Below, piece after piece: positions 9,869 through 19,540 of a stretch of 64,000 nucleotides of DNA. Source of the DNA: Bdellovibrionales bacterium (GTDB taxonomy: Bacteria > Bdellovibrionota > Bdellovibrionia > Bdellovibrionales > JAMPXM01); the NCBI GenBank assembly GCA_016713885.1, contig JADJOF010000001.1, positions 881,288 through 945,287 of the forward strand, in the 5' to 3' direction. The translations under genes were made by a program, and so were the position numbers. Under the pieces are notes generated by a model. The model saw only the letters and a list, made by a program, of their open reading frames with translations, did no database searches and had not been told where the DNA came from. Within the stretch, counting starts at the first letter, position 1. The number at the start of each line of letters is the position of its first letter.

Positions 9869-9973
9869 TCAGCCTCCTCTCTCCTACTCTTATCGGCTGA
9901 AATTCGACCTTCTGGAGTCCGGGCTAGTCGGAATTGGTAGCGTTTAGGGAGCAGTCCTCGGTATCCTTAGGGA

Positions 9974-10714
9974 GTGAAGCTGAAGGTATTTTGCCAAACA
10001 GACGTGGGTCTGCGTCGCGAGCGCAACGAGGACTCATACCTCTACGACGAGGACATCGGGCTTTTTTGCGTCGCTGACGGCATGGGCGGTCATCGCGGCG
10101 GTGAAGTTGCGTCGAGTTTGGCCGTCAAAACGATGCTGGAGTTTGTTCGCAACTCCAAAACGCAGAGCCGCAAGTACGGCGCTCGCGAGCTCTTGGTGCG
10201 GGGCTATGAAGAGGCGTCGGCGAAAATTTTTGATAAGAGCCACATTGAGAGTCCTGAGTTGCATGGAATGGGGACAACACTGGTCACAGCGTATCGTCAT
10301 GGCGATAGCCTGTTTATCGGCAATGTTGGTGATTCGCGGGCTTACCTGTTCTGTAATGAAAAACTCTGGCAAATGACTGAAGATCACTCTTTGATCAATG
10401 AGCAGCTTCGGGCGGGGCTCATCACAGAAGCGGATCTTCCGCGACTGACCAATCGGAACGTGATCACTCGAAGCGTGGGCTTTGAGCGCGAGGTCCAGGT
10501 CGACATTATTGAGCGGCCCATGGCGATCGGTGACTTCTATCTGATGTGTTCGGACGGGTTATCGGGTTTGATCGACGACTCGCTGATTCGCACAATTATA
10601 GTGAAGCATGGTATTGAACGGGTTGAGGCGATTGTGGCGGAGTGCATCACGGAGGCCAAAAAGGCCGGCGGTGATGACAACGTCACCGTGATGGTTATGG
10701 CCGTAACCGCTTAA
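9974..10714 (+). CDS. Stp1-type PP2C serine/threonine phosphatase
   Basis: A 246-residue PP2C/PPM phosphatase with every metal-binding landmark: RNEDSYLYD (motif 1 Glu/Asp), VADGMGGHRGGEVAS (motif 2 Asp-Gly), the GNVGDSRAYLF strand, the MCSDGLSGLID motif (metal Asp) and GGDDNVTVMV at the end. It would remove phosphate from Ser/Thr-phosphorylated proteins in the cytoplasm. No Hanks-type kinase lies in the window, but several FHA phosphothreonine-binding proteins do (38 kb, 45-50 kb), so it may counter a kinase acting on them; that is inference. The start appears to be GTG at 9974. Confidence 0.88.
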   Translation: MKLKVFCQTDVGLRRERNEDSYLYDEDIGLFCVADGMGGHRGGEVASSLAVKTMLEFVRNSKTQSRKYGARELLVRGYEEASAKIFDKSHIESPELHGMGTTLVTAYRHGDSLFIGNVGDSRAYLFCNEKLWQMTEDHSLINEQLRAGLITEADLPRLTNRNVITRSVGFEREVQVDIIERPMAIGDFYLMCSDGLSGLIDDSLIRTIIVKHGIERVEAIVAECITEAKKAGGDDNVTVMVMAVTA

Positions 10715-10850
10715 AATCGATTTGGCGATACTTCTGCGCTGCGTTTTGACCATTTTCGACGTTACGCGCTATCGGTTTTAGGACAGATTGGTTCAGACCG
10801 ATACGTGAGATGTGATTGCAGAGCTGGCAATTGAGAGAAGGACGAAGACG

Positions 10851-11915
10851 ATGTCTCGGAAAAAAGCCGATCCTAACCATGACCAGGGAAACCGCAAAAC
10901 GGTGACCTTCCTCATGGTCACGAATCGTCGCGGTAAAACCAGCAGTCTGACGTTATCAGATGGATGGTTAAAGGCGCTGGTCAGCATGGGGCTCGTTCTT
11001 TCGGTTATTGGTGCTGCTGCGATTGTCGACTACATGGGTCTACTGGGTGCGAGTATCGAGAACCGCCGTCTGCGTGCGGAGAACACTCGCCTGCGCGAAC
11101 AGTTTCAGGTTGTCGAGGGTAAGCTCAACGCGCTTGAAGGCAGTCTAGAGCGCGTTCGTGGCTTTGTGACCAAACTCAAGTTGATCACGAATATTGAAAC
11201 AGAAGATCGTTCATTGAAACTCGCGTTGGGGCCGAATCCCCGTCCGGGGCAGCCGATTGGTGGGGCTGAAACGGTCGCCGTTGGCCGTGGTCCGGCTGGC
11301 TTGGCAGTTCCGCCTCCGGGTTATAGCGGGGCCGAGCAAGACGCGGTGTTTTTTAAAGCGCCAGCTCCGGATGAATCCGTCGGCGAAGTGGCGTCGGAGC
11401 AGGCGCGTGACTACGCGTCGCTTGCAATTCGGATCGACTCGGCCGTTCAAGAGGTTGGAATTCGTGAACAGGGTGTCCTCGAGCTTTGGGAGTCGCTCTC
11501 TGAGCGTCAGAACCTGTTGGCTGCAACACCGAGTATTAAGCCTGTTCGCGGTTGGTTTACCTCAAAGTTTGGATATCGAATCTCGCCCTTTACGAGCAAG
11601 CCGGTTATGCACGCGGGCTTGGATGTCGCCGCAGCGCCAGGTTCGCCGATTTACGCGCCGGCTGACGGTGTCGTGAGTTTTGCGGGCTATGATCCTGGTT
11701 ACGGTAAACTGGTGTCGATCGATCACGGCTACGGCGTGGTCACTCGCTTCGGTCACACGTCGCAGATCTACGTTGAGCTTGGTCAGAAAATCAAACGCCG
11801 CGACATCATCGCAGCTGTTGGAACCACCGGTCGCTCAACTGGACCGCATTTGCATTACGAAGTTCGGGTGAACGATGTGCCGGTCGATCCCGGCAACTAT
11901 ATTCTCGACGAGTGA
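10851..11915 (+). CDS. membrane-anchored M23 family metallopeptidase
   Basis: About 354 residues from the ATG at 10851 (AAGGA lies 12 bases upstream; an earlier TTG/GTG start is less likely). One transmembrane segment (residues 46-66) follows a basic cytoplasmic N-terminus, then a coiled coil with repeated RLRAENTRLREQ-type heptads, then an M23/LytM endopeptidase domain. The zinc ligands are visible as HAGLDVAA (H and D) and HLHYEVR (HxH). It should sit in the inner membrane facing the periplasm and cleave peptidoglycan cross-bridges or activate amidases. The layout with a coiled coil before LytM resembles divisome- or elongation-linked proteins such as EnvC or MepM relatives. Confidence 0.85.
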   Translation: MSRKKADPNHDQGNRKTVTFLMVTNRRGKTSSLTLSDGWLKALVSMGLVLSVIGAAAIVDYMGLLGASIENRRLRAENTRLREQFQVVEGKLNALEGSLERVRGFVTKLKLITNIETEDRSLKLALGPNPRPGQPIGGAETVAVGRGPAGLAVPPPGYSGAEQDAVFFKAPAPDESVGEVASEQARDYASLAIRIDSAVQEVGIREQGVLELWESLSERQNLLAATPSIKPVRGWFTSKFGYRISPFTSKPVMHAGLDVAAAPGSPIYAPADGVVSFAGYDPGYGKLVSIDHGYGVVTRFGHTSQIYVELGQKIKRRDIIAAVGTTGRSTGPHLHYEVRVNDVPVDPGNYILDE

Positions 11916-11922
11916 TTCTTAG

Positions 11923-12654
11923 TTATTTTCCTTTTACGAGTTGAAGATCGTAGACCACGACGCTCTGGCTAGGCAGGCCAGGTCGGGCGCTTCCACCAAA
12001 GGCTTGGTCGGGCGAGATGTACACCATCCAGTGTGCGCCGTCTGGCATGAGACTTAGCGCTTTTCGAAGACCAGGTACGAGCACCGCCGCCTTAACTTCA
12101 ACGCCGGTCGGGGGGCTTTGGTCGAAGACGGAGCCATCCGTTCGCTTCGCCTGATAGATGATGTTGAGAGTTGAGCGCTCTTTCGCGGTTGCCATCGGGC
12201 CTTTTGTTTCGCCAACGGGCTCAATAATGATACCGGGTGCGATTTCTCGAGCAGAGGGCTTTTGTTTGAGCGCTGCTATAAACTCGTTCGATCTTTTGAG
12301 TTCGGCGTCAGACAGTTTTTGCTCGTTGGCGGCTTGCCGATTCTGGATACGGCTGAGGGCTGCGGCCCGCTCTGCCGGAGTGAGGGCGGAAGGTTCCTCT
12401 TTATCATTTGCCAGAGTTCCCTCTTTGAAGCCACGAGCGGCAACATCGCTGTCGAGCTGATCTTTGATGCGGTGAAGCTGATGACCGAGGACAAAGCCGA
12501 CAGAGTAGCTTTCAGACTTTCGCTCGTTGCTCGCGCTCACCGAGGGCGGCAGAACTTTAAGGACAATGAAAGCGGCGGCTCCGGTTCCGACGGCCAAGAG
12601 GCTCCAGAGAGGAAGTCGAATCTCGCGAACCAAGAGTTCTTTTATAGCCGGCAT
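11923..12654 (-). CDS. FKBP-type peptidyl-prolyl cis-trans isomerase, membrane-anchored
   Basis: About 243 residues from the ATG at 12654, chosen because GGAG stands 8 bases upstream; the longer open frame to 12804 has no ribosome site. A single transmembrane segment (about residues 13-35) is followed by an FKBP N-terminal dimerisation region (SYSVGFVLGHQLHRIKDQ, then a helical stretch) and a C-terminal FKBP domain with LNIIYQAKRTDGSVFDQS, VPGLRKALSLMPDGAHWMVYI and GLPSQSVVVYDLQLVK. This is the FkpA/Mip layout, so a periplasmic folding factor that speeds proline isomerisation is expected. It faces the M23 gene tail to tail with only 7 bases between stops. Confidence 0.83.
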   Translation of the reverse strand: MPAIKELLVREIRLPLWSLLAVGTGAAAFIVLKVLPPSVSASNERKSESYSVGFVLGHQLHRIKDQLDSDVAARGFKEGTLANDKEEPSALTPAERAAALSRIQNRQAANEQKLSDAELKRSNEFIAALKQKPSAREIAPGIIIEPVGETKGPMATAKERSTLNIIYQAKRTDGSVFDQSPPTGVEVKAAVLVPGLRKALSLMPDGAHWMVYISPDQAFGGSARPGLPSQSVVVYDLQLVKGK

Positions 12655-12802
12655 TTTATGTGCTCCATATGAATCAATCTGAGATGCTTCAAAAATGTTA
12701 ACATGCCGTCGTCTCAGTTCAATACGCCGGCTGAACTCTGGACGGCTTTCTGCCGATAAGGACTTGTAGGAATGGCCTTTAGAAATTGGGCAGGAGGTCG
12801 GC

Positions 12803-13084
12803 ATGAGAAAAGCCTATGTTGCTGTCGGGATGGGCGCATTGCTCACCCTTAGTACAGGTTGTGGAAAGGCTCTTGAGGACTTTGTTCGGGTGAACAGGCC
12901 TCAGCCGGCGCAGCAGTTGCCGATCGGTCTCAGTACAACCAATGCGATCAAAATTTCTGCGGGCCAGACCTCGTCCGTTGGCGGCGATGTGGCGATGACG
13001 GCGAATGTGACCATCACCGATCGTCCACTCGACGGTGGTGATGTAACGGCGCGGGTGTCAGTGAGTCGACAAAGACAGGAATAG
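12803..13084 (+). CDS. small lipoprotein, unknown function
   Basis: A 93-residue lipoprotein. Signal sequence MRKAYVAVGMGALLTLSTGC has a standard lipobox (LSTGC, Cys20), and a strong AGGAGG precedes the ATG by 6 bases. The mature part is short, Thr/Ser/Val-rich and beta-like, with repeated TITD/VTAR strands and no recognisable domain. It is followed at once by a strong terminator, so it is probably a single-gene transcript. Confidence 0.7.
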   Translation: MRKAYVAVGMGALLTLSTGCGKALEDFVRVNRPQPAQQLPIGLSTTNAIKISAGQTSSVGGDVAMTANVTITDRPLDGGDVTARVSVSRQRQE

Positions 13085-13111
13085 CCTTCTCAAGAAAAAG
13101 CCTCCAAAAAG

Positions 13112-13146
13112 AAAAAGAGCTGTGGTTTCCCACAGCTCTTTTTTTT
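13112..13146. terminator. bidirectional terminator between lipoprotein gene and rpsI
   Basis: A strong hairpin: AAAAAGAGCTGTGG pairs with CCACAGCTCTTTTT around a 4-base loop (13112-13143), with extra T to 13146. It lies between convergent genes and can end transcripts from both sides. Confidence 0.9.
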
Positions 13147-13201
13147 GACTGCTTCCAGTTTCTTGAACCGGGTTTCCCAGGAGGAAGCGATCGAATTGAG
13201 A

Positions 13202-13639
13202 TTAACGTTTCGAGTACTGGAAGCGACGACGAGCGCCAGCTTGGCCGTACTTTTTACGCTCAACCATACGAGGATCGCGAGTCAGGAAGCCCGCTTTCTT
13301 CAACGTTGGGCGGAGTGCTTCGTCAAAAGCGACGAGAGCGCGCGAAATGCCGTGGCGAATCGCGCCAGCCTGTCCGGTTTCGCCACCACCGGCAACGGTG
13401 ATGTAGGCGTCGAACTTGCCAGAGTTTGAAGTCATTGAGAACGGCTGGAGAATCATCATTCGCGAAGTACCTTTTGAAAGGTAGCCTTCAGCAGGGCGGC
13501 CGTTGATCACAACTTTGCCTGCGCCTGGTTTCAGGAACACGCGAGCCGCGCTCGTTTTACGACGGCCAGTCGCGTAGAAGAACTTCGAGTTTTTAGATGC
13601 TTTAGGAGCTTTCGCAGCGGGAGTCTTAGCTGTTGACAT
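13202..13639 (-). CDS. rpsI: 30S ribosomal protein S9 (uS9)
   Basis: A 145-residue uS9. The family start FYATGRRKTSAARVFLKPG, the middle QAGAIRHGISRALV and the basic C-terminal tail ending RRRFQYSKR, which reaches the ribosomal P site, are all present. There is a short Ala/Lys-rich N-terminal extension (about 22 residues). It follows rplM by 9 bases in the normal rplM-rpsI order, part of the small ribosomal subunit. Confidence 0.97.
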   Translation of the reverse strand: MSTAKTPAAKAPKASKNSKFFYATGRRKTSAARVFLKPGAGKVVINGRPAEGYLSKGTSRMMILQPFSMTSNSGKFDAYITVAGGGETGQAGAIRHGISRALVAFDEALRPTLKKAGFLTRDPRMVERKKYGQAGARRRFQYSKR

Positions 13640-13648
13640 GCGCGTTCC

Positions 13649-14104
13649 TTACTTGATTTCGAGTGCTTGGGGCTTCTGGGCCGCGTGCGGATGAGTGGAA
13701 CCCTTGTAAGCTTTGAGTTTAGTCAAAAGCTGACGCGAGAGTTTGTTCTTTGGGAGCATACCTTTTACGGCGTCTTCAACAACAAACGCAGGATCCTTTT
13801 CGAGCATCTCGCGAGCAGTGAGAGACTTCAGCGATCCGAAGAAGCGCGAGTGGCGGTAGTACCGCTTCACATCGAGTTTCGTTCCAGACATCTGAACTTT
13901 TTCGGCATTGATCACAACGACGAAATCACCCGTGTCTTGGTTGGGTGTGAATTGCGGTTTGTGTTTACCGCGAAGAACGCGTGCGATTTCAGTAGAGATA
14001 CGACCGATGCTTTTTCCTGACGCATCGACAATCCACCACTGGCGAGGTACTTCGCCTTCGTCGCCAACTTTGGGAGCGTTATATGTTCCGTTTGCTAGTG
14101 CCAT
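13649..14104 (-). CDS. rplM: 50S ribosomal protein L13 (uL13)
   Basis: A 151-residue uL13 with the family landmarks WWIVDASGKSIGRISTEIARVLRGKHK, NAEKVQMSGTKLDVKRYYRHS and the GMLPKNKLSRQLLTKLKAY motif. It is an early-assembling protein of the large ribosomal subunit. It comes first in the rplM-rpsI pair, and truA, also leftward, lies just upstream. Confidence 0.97.
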   Translation of the reverse strand: MALANGTYNAPKVGDEGEVPRQWWIVDASGKSIGRISTEIARVLRGKHKPQFTPNQDTGDFVVVINAEKVQMSGTKLDVKRYYRHSRFFGSLKSLTAREMLEKDPAFVVEDAVKGMLPKNKLSRQLLTKLKAYKGSTHPHAAQKPQALEIK

Positions 14105-14160
14105 CTTGAAAGCCTTATTCCAACCATTCGGTTTTTCAGTTTCGCAAAGAACTCATGGAT

Positions 14161-15012
14161 TTAAAGAGGGGAGCAGCGAATGTCAAGTTCGTGAGCATAT
14201 CTCACGTGAACGAGGAACAGTCCTTGGGGAGGGGCGGTGTTGCCGGCTTTTCTGCGGTCTTTGGCCTCTAAAATCGATTTGACGTCAGTAGCCGGTCGTT
14301 TGTCGAGCTGCAGATCGACAAGTGTTCCCACCATATTTCTGACCATCTGCTTCAAAAAACCTTCGCCTTTTATCATAAATTCCAAAGTATCAGGCGTCGG
14401 TTGCAGCCAATAAGCTTCGCTGACAGTGCGAATGGTCGACTCAACCTCAGTGCCGGTGGTCTGAAAACTTTTAAAGTCGTGAGTACCGACAAGATGTGCG
14501 GCGGCCGCGTTGAGCTCGTTGAGGTTGAGTGGTTGTCGTACCCACCACGAGGTGCGGTGCCGTAGCGCGCTGGGAACGCGACGGTTGAGAATGTTGTAAC
14601 GATAGGTTTTGTCGAGCGAGGTGGCGATGGAATGGAAGTCGTGCGGAGCAAGAAACGCCTCTTTGATCACGAGTGAATCGGGAGTGAGGCATTGCAGTGA
14701 GTAGCGCAGATCGCGGAAGGTGCGAGGGTCGCGTTTCGCATCGAAGTGGGCCACTTGCATGTGGGCGTGCACGCCCGCGTCGGTTCGGCTTGAGCCAACA
14801 ACAGAGAGCTGTTCGCCAAAGAGTTGTTTGACGGCGGCCTCGATGGTTCCTTGAACCGAGGTGTGATGCGTCTGTCGCTGCCAGCCGTGATAGTCGGTGC
14901 CGTCATAGGAAAGATGCAAGCGCACGCGAAAGCGATCGGGCGCACAAAAGCGGTAGGCGTTCTTGTGAACCGTTGCGGTTTCAGGGGTATTGCTGGCGGG
15001 GGAGCTCGTCAT
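14161..15012 (-). CDS. truA: tRNA pseudouridine(38-40) synthase
   Basis: A 283-residue TruA. The catalytic loop SSRTDAGVHAHMQVAHFD contains the Asp that attacks the uracil ring, and YDGTDYHGWQRQ near the start and FLKQMVRNMVGTLVD near the end are family signatures. It makes pseudouridine at positions 38-40 of the anticodon arm. An N-terminal extension of about 27 residues precedes the domain, so the true start could be downstream. It lies between a barrel-protein gene and rplM in one leftward run, in keeping with the common truA-rplM-rpsI order. Confidence 0.95.
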   Translation of the reverse strand: MTSSPASNTPETATVHKNAYRFCAPDRFRVRLHLSYDGTDYHGWQRQTHHTSVQGTIEAAVKQLFGEQLSVVGSSRTDAGVHAHMQVAHFDAKRDPRTFRDLRYSLQCLTPDSLVIKEAFLAPHDFHSIATSLDKTYRYNILNRRVPSALRHRTSWWVRQPLNLNELNAAAAHLVGTHDFKSFQTTGTEVESTIRTVSEAYWLQPTPDTLEFMIKGEGFLKQMVRNMVGTLVDLQLDKRPATDVKSILEAKDRRKAGNTAPPQGLFLVHVRYAHELDIRCSPL

Positions 15013-15069
15013 GCAGCAACGGAATGCCCTGCCAGAAGGTGGTGGTCAAGGGCCGATCGAGTCCAGCGC

Positions 15070-17526
15070 TCAATAGTCGAAGGTGACTCCAACAGAAATC
15101 AAATTGGACGAAATATCGAGATCTTTTTTAAGTCCCTGGATTTGACGATATTGGGCCGTGGCCCAGACGTGATTGATGCCGTAGTCGGCGTCCAGTTGCG
15201 AGATGGCTCGTCGGTCAATCCAATCGAGAAGCAGACTGACTCCGCCCCCGGCGATAAGGGCAGGTGAACCACCGACGCGCGGTGATTTGTTGTCGTCGCG
15301 GAGCTCAGCGATGCCGCTGTAGTTCGCACCACCCTCGACAAATGGAACGATCCATTGGGAGTCGGCAAACTGAAAGCGGTACATGACGGAAGCCTGAAGG
15401 GGAACCATGACGAAGGTGAAGCGCTCGTCTGCTGTCTCGGTCACACGCGCCGCACTTTTGAAATGGCCCTGCCCTTGGCGAACAATAAATCCGGTTTCGA
15501 ATTTGATGCCGATTCGGCCGATGGCGCGAGTGAGCGGATACTCGTATTCGAACATGATGGCGGGAACGGGGTCGGAGCCGTAGATGTCTTTGAAGCTCAG
15601 GCGGTTGTCGGGATTCGAGATATTCGGCGGCGCCATCGCGCCGATGCGAATGCCTGCGGCTCCGGTGAACTCGGAATGCTCGATCGGATAGAGGTACTCG
15701 CCGTCAGCGGTAATGGTCTGCGGAGGAGTGCGGCCTTCTTGACCGGAGAACTTCACCTTCTCGGGTTTGCCGTGGTGAACTTCGTCTGTTTCTCCGGAGG
15801 TAGCGTAGATGTATTCGCCATCCTCAGTGACGGCTTTGGGGCGGGGAGTTCCGAGCCGCGCTTTGCGCCGCTTCGGTGTTTCGCTTGGCGCTTTCGTTTT
15901 AAACTCGGCGTCTTTTGCGCCTGGGTACGGATACTCAGGTTCGGGAGCCGTTTCTGACTCAATGGCTTTGTCGAGTTCGCTCGCCGTTGCCGTCGTGTCT
16001 TCGGCGCGGGCCCCTGGGGAAACGCTGAGGGCACCAAGGCCAATCGCAAGGGCGATGGCCAGGTGTCGCGGGCGCGGTCGGTTTTTTCGCAAGATCAAAA
16101 CCAAGATCGCGCTGGCAATAACGAGAACGACGATCGACGCAAGCGCCGCGATCCAGAGGCCGCGATTCATTGCGAGTTCAGCGAACAACACGAACGGTGC
16201 GAGCACTCCACGAACGGCGGCGCGAATGGCGGGTTGATCGACAATAGCGAGAGCGAGCGGCGGGCTTGCGATGTAATAGGCGCGAACAAAGGCGCGGCCC
16301 AGAGCCGTATTCATGAGGTACTGGTCGCGGAAGTCGCGAAGGATTTCGACTTCGTGACCAAATGTCGCATCTTTATCGCGACCGCCGTAAGCTGCGGTTG
16401 CGATAAAGCAGTTGGTGTTCGACAGAACGCCGACGACTTCGCTTGGTCTAACCTGCCGGCAGAAGGCGTCGCTTGCGTCTAAGCAATCGGTGTCATCGAC
16501 GGCCTTTGAATAGTAACCGACATTTCCCGCAGCATCGACAACGGCGGCTTTGAAATAGTACTCGGTGTCGTTTTTGAGTCCCTAGATGCGCTTTGGAGAA
16601 ACGCTGAAAGTCGTGGTGTCGGTGCCCGAGATTGGAAGGTCAATGTAGTCCGAACCGGCATGGATGGAGCTGAAGCCGGTCGTGCTGAATAGAAAGCGAA
16701 CGTGCTTAAACTGCGTGTTGGTGCTGGAGGGAAAGCCGTTCAGCGCGCGCATTGTTTTAACGACGGCCTTTTCGTCGCCAGCGCCCATCTCGAACTGGCA
16801 GATTCCGATTGCAGTATCATCGTCACAGTTTTTGGCGGGGCTTGGACCGGCCTCGGTTGTGCCCTGGCCGATCTCTCGACGAATGATGAAGGTGACGCTG
16901 CGGTATTCGTCCTTTGAACCATTGAGCATGTTATCGCCATCGTCGGTTGATGAAATGCCGACGCGAAAGTTGCCTGAGACTTGATCGCCGGCGGGAATGC
17001 AATTGGTGGCATCGCCTCCGTCGGTCGCGGTGATGAGTGCCGCACAAATGGTTCGCCAGCTTAAAGTGATCGAAGTGGCAGTGCCTTTGGTGACGACTGC
17101 AGGGGTGGAGATAGTCGTGAGGTCATCGTCACCATCCGAGTTGGTGATCAATGGCTTTCCATCAATCGCATCGCTCGAGAGGTAAATCACGAGTTGTAGG
17201 TCTGGATGGATGCGTTTTTTATTACAGGCGACAAGGTTGGTGTCGCCGTCGGTCGGGCCACCGATCAGCTTGCAGTTGTCACAAGTCGAATCCGTTGGTG
17301 CGGAACTGCAGGCTGAAACAGCTCCAGCGACACCACCGTACACCGTGATCGATGAAGTGCCCGCGCCTTCGACGACGGAGGCTCTCTCGACGGACGAAAT
17401 CGTGACGGCGGCGTTTGCCGTTTGTGAAGTGAAGATGATGGCCGTGAGGGCAGTGAGGCCTAAAGCACACACTGTCTGACGAATGGACTTCAGCTGAATG
17501 AACTTCGAAGAGAGATTCTGAGTCAT
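15070..17526 (-). pseudogene. CFI-box protein with C-terminal beta-barrel; one in-frame TAG
   Basis: A single frame of about 818 codons broken only by a TAG at 16582-16584 (KRI*GLKND). Order: signal peptide (residues 1-39, SQTANA), beta-rich domain with many Cys and calcium-like DGDDN stretches (40-360), a CFI box (CFIATAAYGG, near residue 372), a helical region, one transmembrane span (about 457-479), a basic patch, then a second signal-peptide-like segment (about 488-508) ending in ARA, a Pro/Glu-rich linker, and a 200-residue outer-membrane-type beta-barrel ending in Phe-Asp-Tyr. CFI boxes belong to C-terminal sorting signals in proteobacteria; here the box is internal. The layout suggests a pro-protein cut into a surface part and a barrel. 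Function unknown. Confidence 0.6.
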
Positions 17527-17616
17527 GCCCCTATTGCACCATTGGATGCGGCGTACCGCAAGGGGGTCTGGCGCGAGATTTAACGCGCCATTGCGTATTC
17601 GTTCCGGATCATGAAA

Positions 17617-18660
17617 TTACGACCAGATTTTTTCGGCGATTTGAATTCCGTTCAGCGCGGCGCCCTTGCGAAGGTTGTCGCTAACAACCCACATCATCCA
17701 CGTCGTCGCATCGATTGGATCCTTGTGAACGCGGCCGACGTAGACCGGATCATCGCCAGAGGCGAAGGCCTGGGTCGGATAGTTCTCGGTGCCCTCGAAA
17801 ACTTGAATGCCATCTCCTGAGGCCAAGCAGCGCTCGACTTCAGCCGTTGAGGACGCGGGCTTTTTCAATGTCACCCAGACGGTCTCGGCATGCGAGTTCA
17901 ACGTCGGTACGCGAACCGTGAATGCTGAAACTTTGAGATCGGCAAGTCGCAAAATCTTGCGCGATTCGTTCATGATCTTGGTTTCTTCGGAGCAGAACCC
18001 AGTTGTTGAAGAGATCGCGCCGATTTGTGGCAGACAATCAAAGGCGATCGCCTTCGGGAAGGTCTTTCCTTTTTCTGGAGTTTCACCCTCAAGAGCAAGT
18101 TTGGTCTGTTCCAGGAGTTCCTCGATGCCGCCTTTACCTGCGCCGCTGACGGACTGGTAGCTCGACACGCGAACAGTGTCGATTCCGTACTTGTCGGCCA
18201 GGGGCTTCAGTGCGACCACGAGTTGAATAGTCGAGCAATTGGGATTGGCGATGATCCGTGGCGTGCCTGGAGTGGCTGAAGGTTTTTCTCCAAGCTTGAG
18301 GCGTGGCAAAAGATCGCCGTTGACCTCGGGAACACAGAGCGTGATCTCGGAGTCCATACGGAATGCGCCGGAGTTGTCGATGGCAATTGCGCCGTCCTCG
18401 ACCGCTTTCGGGGCCCAGTCTTTAGAGATGTCGTCACCACTAGAAAAGAAAACGACATCGAGGCCTTTGAAGCAGCCGGGGCTTAAAGTTTGAACTTCAA
18501 ATTCGCGATCGATGACTTTGCGTTTAAGGCCTTTTGAAGCGTCGCTCGCAAAGAGGCGCAGCTCTCCAAATGGGAATTCGCGCTTCGCAAGAAGCAGGAG
18601 GAAGGTTTGGCCAACAACGCCGGTCGCGCCGACGACTCCGACATTGATTTTGTTAGTCAT
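17617..18660 (-). CDS. asd: aspartate-semialdehyde dehydrogenase
   Basis: A 347-residue Asd, the NADPH enzyme making aspartate semialdehyde from aspartyl phosphate for lysine, diaminopimelate, threonine and methionine. The nucleotide-binding GVVGATGVVGQ at residues 8-18, the active-site Cys in NPNCSTIQLV, the SYQSVSGAGKGG motif and the substrate-binding HAETVWV are present. It overlaps the end of pssA upstream by 8 bases, so translational coupling is likely. Confidence 0.95.
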   Translation of the reverse strand: MTNKINVGVVGATGVVGQTFLLLLAKREFPFGELRLFASDASKGLKRKVIDREFEVQTLSPGCFKGLDVVFFSSGDDISKDWAPKAVEDGAIAIDNSGAFRMDSEITLCVPEVNGDLLPRLKLGEKPSATPGTPRIIANPNCSTIQLVVALKPLADKYGIDTVRVSSYQSVSGAGKGGIEELLEQTKLALEGETPEKGKTFPKAIAFDCLPQIGAISSTTGFCSEETKIMNESRKILRLADLKVSAFTVRVPTLNSHAETVWVTLKKPASSTAEVERCLASGDGIQVFEGTENYPTQAFASGDDPVYVGRVHKDPIDATTWMMWVVSDNLRKGAALNGIQIAEKIWS

Positions 18661-19540
18661 GAGTTTGATCCCGAGTTTCAGTGGTGTCGATCACTTCGTG
18701 AAGGTCGTCGCCTTCTGTTGCCAGCGCGGCAGCGTCAGCCTCCGCTAGTGCACGCCGACGCTTCGGCGCTCGGCCCCAGCCGAGAATTCCAAAGACGGCA
18801 CCAAAAACGGCGTAGGTCATAAACATCACAAAGAGCATCACTTCGGGGCGAATCGCGATCACCATGAAAACGCCAACGCCCAGGACGAGATAGCGAAATG
18901 GCAGGCGTTCGCGCAGGTCGAGATCTTTGAAGCTGCGGTAGCGGAAAGTTGAGACCATGACGAAGGCGAGAAGGGCCGTCATCGAGAGCAGGAGAACTGA
19001 TCCTTGCGGATCCCAACCAAGATCATTCCATGCCAAAACCGAACTGGCCACGATGCCGGCGGCCATTGGGATCGGCAAACCCTGGAAGTAAGCCTTTTCG
19101 ATGATCGTCGCTTGCACATTGAAGCGTGCAAGGCGAAGAGCGCCGCAGGCTGTGTAGAGGAATGAAACCAACCAGCCAAGCCGCCCAAACGGTTGCAGCG
19201 CCCAAAGGTAAAGCAGAACGCCGGGTGCGACGCCGAAACTAATGACGTCGCAGAGCGAGTCGTACTCGGCACCGAACTTTGATGTCGAGCGAGTCATGCG
19301 TGCGACGCGGCCGTCGAGTAAGTCGAACACCGCAGCGCCGACAATCGCATAAGATGACCAGAGATATTCTCCGCGAATCGCGTAAATGAGAGCGAAGAAT
19401 CCAAAGAACATATTGAACGTGGTGATCAGGTTCGGCAGCACGTAGATGTGCATACCGACCCGCTGGCGGAGGCGGCGAGCGCGTCCAAAACTGTGTGGAT
19501 CGTTCGAGTCAGTTTCGAGATCGTGATTGAGATCATCCAT
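18653..19540 (-). CDS. pssA: CDP-diacylglycerol-serine O-phosphatidyltransferase
   Basis: A 295-residue membrane protein of the CDP-alcohol phosphatidyltransferase family. The catalytic motif DGRVARMTRSTSKFGAEYDSLCD (D-G-x2-A-R-x8-G-x3-D-x3-D pattern) follows the first membrane spans. The family start LPNLITTFNMFFGF is that of type II PssA. It makes phosphatidylserine, the precursor of phosphatidylethanolamine, in the inner membrane. Long charged tails at both ends lie outside the catalytic core. It starts inside the stop of the DGK-like gene (TAATG overlap) and ends inside asd. Confidence 0.92.
   Translation of the reverse strand: MDDLNHDLETDSNDPHSFGRARRLRQRVGMHIYVLPNLITTFNMFFGFFALIYAIRGEYLWSSYAIVGAAVFDLLDGRVARMTRSTSKFGAEYDSLCDVISFGVAPGVLLYLWALQPFGRLGWLVSFLYTACGALRLARFNVQATIIEKAYFQGLPIPMAAGIVASSVLAWNDLGWDPQGSVLLLSMTALLAFVMVSTFRYRSFKDLDLRERLPFRYLVLGVGVFMVIAIRPEVMLFVMFMTYAVFGAVFGILGWGRAPKRRRALAEADAAALATEGDDLHEVIDTTETRDQTHD

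Noticed and set aside
14824..15267. Frame overlapping truA and the barrel gene on the opposite strand
   Set aside because: Both genes under it are well supported; the frame has no family features.
17527..18660. Lysine riboswitch ahead of asd
   Set aside because: asd starts inside the end of pssA, so there is no leader that could hold one.
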